Positions 17,547 to 21,449 of a stretch of DNA of 21,449 nucleotides are shown piece after piece. This DNA comes from Ministeria vibrans ATCC 50519 (Eukaryota > Opisthokonta > Filasterea), in the NCBI GenBank assembly GCA_943704425.1, contig CALSCP010001600.1, forward strand, positions 16,746 to 38,194. Reading direction: 5' to 3'. Position 1 is the stretch's first letter. The number at the start of each line of letters is the position of its first letter. The notes beneath the pieces are model-generated. The model saw only the letters and a program-made list of their open reading frames with translations. It did not search any database and was not told the DNA's origin. The translations under genes were made by a program, and so were the position numbers.

Positions 17547-18297
17547 GATAATAATAATAATAATAGTAATAACATCATATAAACACACACACACACACAT
17601 ACACATACACATACATACATACATACATTGTTCTCTCTCTCTCAAACCTCTCCATCTCTCTCTCTCTCTCTCTGTATCACTATGTTCTTTCTCTCTCTCT
17701 TTATGCATTAGAGAGAAAGAGAAAGAAGGAGAAAGAACAGATGAGTCTGTACCTTGTGACAGGCAAAATTGTCGGGTTCAAGCTCAACAGATCGCTTTGC
17801 GTGAGCCAGACACTCCATGACGAGCCTTGAAAAACAAACAATGGATGTCAAGACGGCAATGGCAGCACAAGACCGCACCCTTACGCTTGCTTCTTCGCCG
17901 CATCCTCTTCAAGATCACTCATGTCGCGACATGCGCGTGCAAAGCGCCACAGCACCTCGCCCGAAACGGCGTCGGGAGCGTCTGAGTACGCTTGGAGCAG
18001 AAACCGATGCAGCGCCTCCGTCTCGTGCGCGTCGTACAGCTTGTCGGCGACCGCACACGTTTTCTCGTCGTCCGCACCCTTGCTGCTGCAGCGTGCGTCC
18101 GACACCTGCATGGCCATGGCGGCCGCAGTAAGCGTCACCCCGACAACGCCAACAGTGCGCCATCTCATCTGCGGTCGACCAACCGCCACCGCCACCGCCA
18201 CAGACTGTCCGTGGCTCGATCGGGCCGCCGCACCCCCGCACCCACGAATCGCCTGGACCGCAGCAGCGCGACTTCGTACCAGAATAGTTCGGAACAT
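16952..18297 (-). CDS. RMDN1: Regulator of microtubule dynamics (RMDN/FAM82) family protein
   Basis: Four exons in transcript order: 17885-18297, 17753-17825, 17167-17441, 16952-17114. They encode 307 aa, close to the 314 of human RMDN1. The N-terminus MFRTILVRSRAAAVQAIRG is Arg/Ala-rich with no acids, a typical mitochondrial presequence, and a hydrophobic stretch (VGVVGVTLTAAAMAM) follows. The TPR-like part matches the family closely: WYAIGLSRAGDYKSTKERI, REHFEAACRLNEKDATSRHL, LLGLWCFTFAELSW and LFATPPQSTYEEALSHFEAA, then TKNTLMVGKTLLRMGR and a C-terminal EASELLKSC. RMDN1 in animals is mitochondrial and linked to microtubules and contact sites; the precise role here is inferred from the family. 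The symbol reflects the RMDN1-like length and leader rather than proven orthology. Confidence 0.88.
17508..17703 (+). repeat. Compound (CA)n, (ATA)n, (CA)n, (CT)n microsatellite in RMDN intron 2
   Basis: Inside the 311-nt intron 17442-17752: a CACACA tract (about 17508-17543), ATAATAATA (about 17549-17566), a second CACACACATACA tract (17583-17627) and TC repeats (17633-17703), with a reverse-complementary GAGAGAAAGAG right after it. The longest intron in the window, made almost entirely of simple repeats. Confidence 0.95.
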
Positions 18298-18433
18298 CAA
18301 GAAAAAAGGTTATCAGTTATCAAAAACAATATTCATTTATTTTCATATTTATTACATTTCACGACATTTCACGACAAACTGACGTGGCTTACCCTTTCAA
18401 AGAGACAGACGGAATCAGTTGGACGTAAATAGC
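18298..18433. promoter_or_regulatory. Shared divergent promoter, RMDN and helix-hairpin-helix gene
   Basis: 136 bp between the two start codons, AT-rich in the middle. Contains a doubled ATTTCACGAC (about 18354-18375) and a CTGACGTGGC (18378-18387) that resembles a CRE/G-box-type TGACGTG element. The close spacing suggests a bidirectional promoter. Confidence 0.5.
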
Positions 18434-19351
18434 ATGAACTTTTCGGAGACGGTATGTGATGTGTCTTGGTCCGCCATCCACACGCATTCCTCACCGCCTG
18501 CGCCTCGTACAGTCTGTGAAACTCTGGCGTGCCGCTCTCAGCAAGTATCCCGCCACCCTCGCCCTCGTCCAAGAGTCCAAACCGCGAGCGAGAGTCAGAC
18601 AACGCCACTTTCGCACGAAAACATTCTCATTTCCTTTCCCACAGAACAAACTCGTCGCTTTGGACAAGTGGCGCGAGGACTTGACGGAGACCGTGACCAA
18701 ACGAGGTCATGTGACACATGACGAACTCGTCAAGCTCATGGGCTGGAAAATGATGGTTAGAAAAGTGAAAGTATTGTGCCCAAGATTCATTGTTATATTC
18801 AAGCGCGGCAAATTTCGACCGCTGGCCAAACGAATCGCATCCAACGCACCCGACGTCGTGGAGAAAGTGACCGAGGACGCATTGAAGTGTGTTGCTGACG
18901 GCGCGAAGTGTATGCAGACGTTGACGGCGCTCAATGGCGTTGGTCCGGCCTCAGCGTCTGCCCTCATGAATGTCTTTGACAGTTCACGCTATGCGTTCAT
19001 GGCGGACGAAAGGTACCGGTGTTTGGGTAGTCTGTTTGTCGGTTGGGTTGTCTGTCTTTGCCTTACACAATCTCCTTCCCTCTACACTGCAGTGTCGTGC
19101 AGGTGCCCGGCCTAAGTCTCAAGTACGACGCCAAGGTGTACTTTGCGTACAACGAGGCCGTCGTGCGCAAAGCCACTGCGCTCTCTGCCGCCGACACAGA
19201 CACTTGGACTCCGCACATGGTCGCACAGGCACTTTGGGCCGAACACGCTATTCCCCAAGCCCCTTCCTTAACCAAACGCCCTCGCACCGACTCAGACGAG
19301 TCGACTGAGACCAAAGCGACAAAGAAGCAAAAGAAGAAAGTCAAGACCTAA
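18434..19351 (+). CDS. Helix-hairpin-helix protein with basic C-terminal tail
   Basis: Five exons, 18434-18451, 18513-18593, 18645-18755, 18804-19012 and 19093-19351, encode 225 aa. The first coding exon is only 18 nt (MNFSET). The joined sequence follows a widespread uncharacterised eukaryotic family: SVKLWRAALSKYPATLAL, LVALDKWREDL, then HDELVKLMGWKMMRGKFRPL, a motif rebuilt exactly by removing a 48-nt intron. The helix-hairpin-helix TLTALNGVGPASASALM (about 109-125) precedes FMADESVVQVPG. The helix-hairpin-helix suggests non-specific DNA binding, and the lysine-rich tail (KKQKKKVKT) suggests a nuclear protein. The second intron has an unusual GTCAGA donor; reading through it also stays open and would add 17 residues, so that boundary is the least certain. 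Confidence 0.72.
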
Positions 19352-19425
19352 TATATATATCTGTACCATTTTTAATGTATTCTTTTACTTTATGTTACGC
19401 TCTCAAGTATGTACAGTCGTGAATT

Positions 19426-20298
19426 CTATTGGAATCGCTTGAACCGCTCCAGATCGCGCGCTCTCTTCTCCTCCCGGCGTTTGCGCGCCAGCTCAGCCAG
19501 TCGGAGGCGGTGCTGATCGTCCTCGGAGAGACCCTGGTCGGGGTCGGAAAGGGGCGGAGTCGCACTGTCGGGTACGCAAGGGACGGATGAGTCGTTGTGA
19601 GTGCGTGCGTCCACCTGGCGCACGCGACGGCGGATCTCCTCGCAGACGGGCATGACGCCCTTCGCCTCCAGTCCGCTGATGGCAAACACGGGCGTGCCAG
19701 TGCGCGCACACTCGGCCCGCACCGCCGCCTCCGCCTCAGCCACCGCCTGCCCTCCCACGTCCATCTTGTTCACCAGCACAATCCGCTCCAGTGCCCCCAG
19801 CTCTTCCCGATACAGCCTCAGCTCCCGCATCAGCATTTCCAGGTCCCCCACTGCCGCCCCTCCCCGTGTCCCATCCACAATGTACACCAGCATACGCGAC
19901 CGCTCAATGTGCCGCAGAAACGAATGGCCCAGTCCTGCACAGATACACACACAGAGAGTCATAATGTGAATCCAACAAAACGAAAGAGATAACAGTACCG
20001 ATATTGGCGTGGGCTCCTTCAATGAGTCCAGGAATGTCGGCTACCACAATGCGCGATGCGTCGTCCTCAAATTCAACGACACCCACTGCAACAGCCCGTC
20101 TCAGTCCATGGGTCATTTCCTTTTCTCTTTATGTCTTACCGTGCGGCCGCAGTGTCGTAAAGGGATAAGAGGCAATCTTCGGTCTTGCACGACTGATTGC
20201 ACGCAAAAAAGTCGATTTTCCCGCATTGGGACACCCAATGAGACCTTTTTTTAGAATACGTTAGAGAGGTCGCTCAACCGCACAGACAGACTCACACA

Positions 20299-20329
<31 letters not shown>

Positions 20330-21347
20330 TCACTCACTCACCTGCATCCGCCAGTGTCTTCAGCTCCAACTGCAGCTTACGCTCCTCTCCGTGTGCCCCT
20401 GCCGAATACTGATTATTGAACTTCCTACGGGCCAACTCAGTCAGTCACTTCTCTCTCACTCACTTTTTTACTGTGTGTGTGTGTGTCTCTCTCTATCACT
20501 ATTCTTTCGCTCTTTCGTTCTTTCGTTCTCTCTCTCTCCCTCCCTCCCTCATATTTCTCTCTTTCATCCTACATGGGCGACGAGGCGACGCCCAGCCCCC
20601 CTGCTCCCCCTTCGGCAACAACCACCTCATCCCCATCCGCCACCAAATCCCCCACCACCACCATCTCCCCATCCGAATACTCCCCATCAAGACCTCCCAC
20701 CCAAGAAGGCGCAAGCTCCGCCAACTTCTCAATGTCCCCGCGCTCCCTGGCGTCGTTCACGGCCGCACGGTATTCCTTCTCCGCCTGCAGTTGAATCTGC
20801 ACCGCCTCCTTCTCCGCCGCGACGACCGATTCGTCCCCCGTCGCCTCTGCCACGCGTGCCGCCCGCCTCAGCCGCACCCGCGTGTGCACCCACATTTTGT
20901 TCCGTTCCTGCGTCGTCATTGCCGTCGCATGTTTCGTAATAAACGCGGCTTTCTATACAACAACAAACACAGTGTTCAAAACAAGGAAGGAAGAAAGAAA
21001 AAAAAGAAGAAAAACAAAAACACTACATTGTACCTTTTCCGTTTCACGTTGCTCGTCATACACCTGATAGACCACAGTGCCAACAGGCACCCGCACCACC
21101 GCATCCTCGCCTGTCGCACCGTACATCCCATCGGCACCGCCTCCTCGTCCATTGCTCGCGCGCACTTTGCGACCCGCCTCGCCCAACGATGTCGCCAGTC
21201 GATCCGCCTAACGTAGTGTTTGTTAATGTGGACGGCACTCTCTCCGCACGTACACGAATCACCACGTTTCCACCACGTCCGCCATTTCCTCCACTGGGCG
21301 ATCCAATGGGATTGCGCCGAGCTCGATCGGGTGCAAAAGCATCACTC
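19426..21347 (-). CDS. Obg-family GTPase (MTG2/GTPBP10 type), 5' end missing
   Basis: Seven visible exons in transcript order: 21254-21347, 21034-21207, 20590-20952, 20342-20420, 20140-20244, 19999-20085, 19426-19934, about 469 residues. The Gly-rich Obg domain is clear ([54 protein letters not shown]). The G domain follows: GCPNAGKST (240-248 of the visible part), [19 protein letters not shown] (288-297), NKMD (356-359) and a SGLEAKG G5 equivalent. Obg GTPases assist late large-subunit ribosome assembly; the eukaryotic relatives act in mitochondria or nucleolus. A charged insertion of about 95 residues splits the Obg domain. The intron at 20421-20589 is uncertain: its best frame-keeping donor is GTCGCC and its acceptor GAAG. 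Upstream exons should lie past the (CA)n tract. Confidence 0.88.
20292..20332 (+). repeat. (CA)n microsatellite in Obg-gene intron
   Basis: CACACACATACACACACA tract within the 97-nt intron 20245-20341, followed by CTCACTCACTCAC, which abuts the donor on the sense strand. Confidence 0.95.
20442..20560 (+). repeat. TC-rich and (GT)n simple repeats in Obg-gene intron
   Basis: CACTTCTCTCTCACTCAC, a GTGTGTGTGTGTGTCTCTCTC tract (20473-20494), repeated TTCGCTCTTTCGTTC and CTCTCTCTCCCTCC. No coding potential. Confidence 0.85.
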
Positions 21348-21371
21348 CTTCCGAGAGACAAAGACACAAGT

Positions 21372-21373
<2 letters not shown>

Positions 21374-21449
<76 letters not shown>
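21374..21449 (+). repeat. (CA)n microsatellite at window end
   Basis: Uninterrupted CA repeat of at least 76 nt running off the end of the window. It probably lies in an intron or 5' region of the Obg-type gene and probably caused the sequence to end here. Confidence 0.98.

Noticed and set aside
19597-19992. 131-aa and 122-aa plus-strand ORFs at the 3' part of the Obg gene
   Set aside because: Antisense to a well-supported GTPase exon with canonical motifs.
20391-21216. 266-aa plus-strand Pro/His/Ser-rich ORF
   Set aside because: Antisense of the Obg insertion exon joined to intronic simple repeats.

Overview
This window is nuclear DNA of a eukaryote, most likely a unicellular one. Genes on both strands are split by short GT-AG introns (mostly about 46-112 nt), packed with short spacers, and studded with dinucleotide microsatellites. 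No bacterial-style operons or ribosome binding sites are seen. The gene set (SNRK kinase, RMDN, mitochondrial-type Obg GTPase, pentatricopeptide-like protein, RNF168-like RING ligase) fits a protist such as an amoebozoan, apusozoan or unicellular opisthokont. I cannot place it more exactly. Exon models were built by hand from splice signals, reading phase and family motifs.

Left part (1-6560) is accessory and partly degenerate. It opens with a 1.3-kb tandem array of an 88-bp unit (15 copies) that looks like a spliceosomal intron repeated head to tail. Gene remnants follow: a minus-strand ORF broken by an in-frame TGA, a possible CSN8-like fragment, and a coiled-coil ORF on the other strand. 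Then comes an intact three-exon gene (2624-3638) for a PPxY-containing, Cys-rich probable membrane protein. Next are a frameshifted minus-strand ORF, a 14-bp-arm inverted repeat, a truncated protein-kinase fragment, and an intronless ORF (4807-5700) ending in a nuclear-localisation-like tail. An 860-bp low-complexity stretch with a perfect 63-bp direct repeat closes this part.

Right part (6563-21347) is dense, ordinary gene space. In order: SNRK-like kinase (minus, 10 exons, 1465 aa with an acidic tail); a 130-aa protein (plus, divergent from SNRK); an RNF168-like RING ubiquitin ligase (plus, 3 exons); a pentatricopeptide-like protein (minus, 6 exons); RMDN1-like protein (minus, 4 exons); a 225-aa helix-hairpin-helix protein (plus, 5 exons, divergent from RMDN); and an Obg-family GTPase (minus, 7 visible exons, 5' end cut off by a (CA)n tract at the window end). 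Three products look mitochondrial (RMDN, Obg and, by family, the pentatricopeptide protein) and two look nuclear (RING ligase, helix-hairpin-helix protein), but nothing suggests one shared pathway.

The most interesting items are the intron-like repeat array with variable triplets at the AG/GT junction, the RNF168-like ligase outside animals, and a roughly 95-residue charged insertion in the Obg domain. I did not find convincing evidence of a wholly new multi-gene system.
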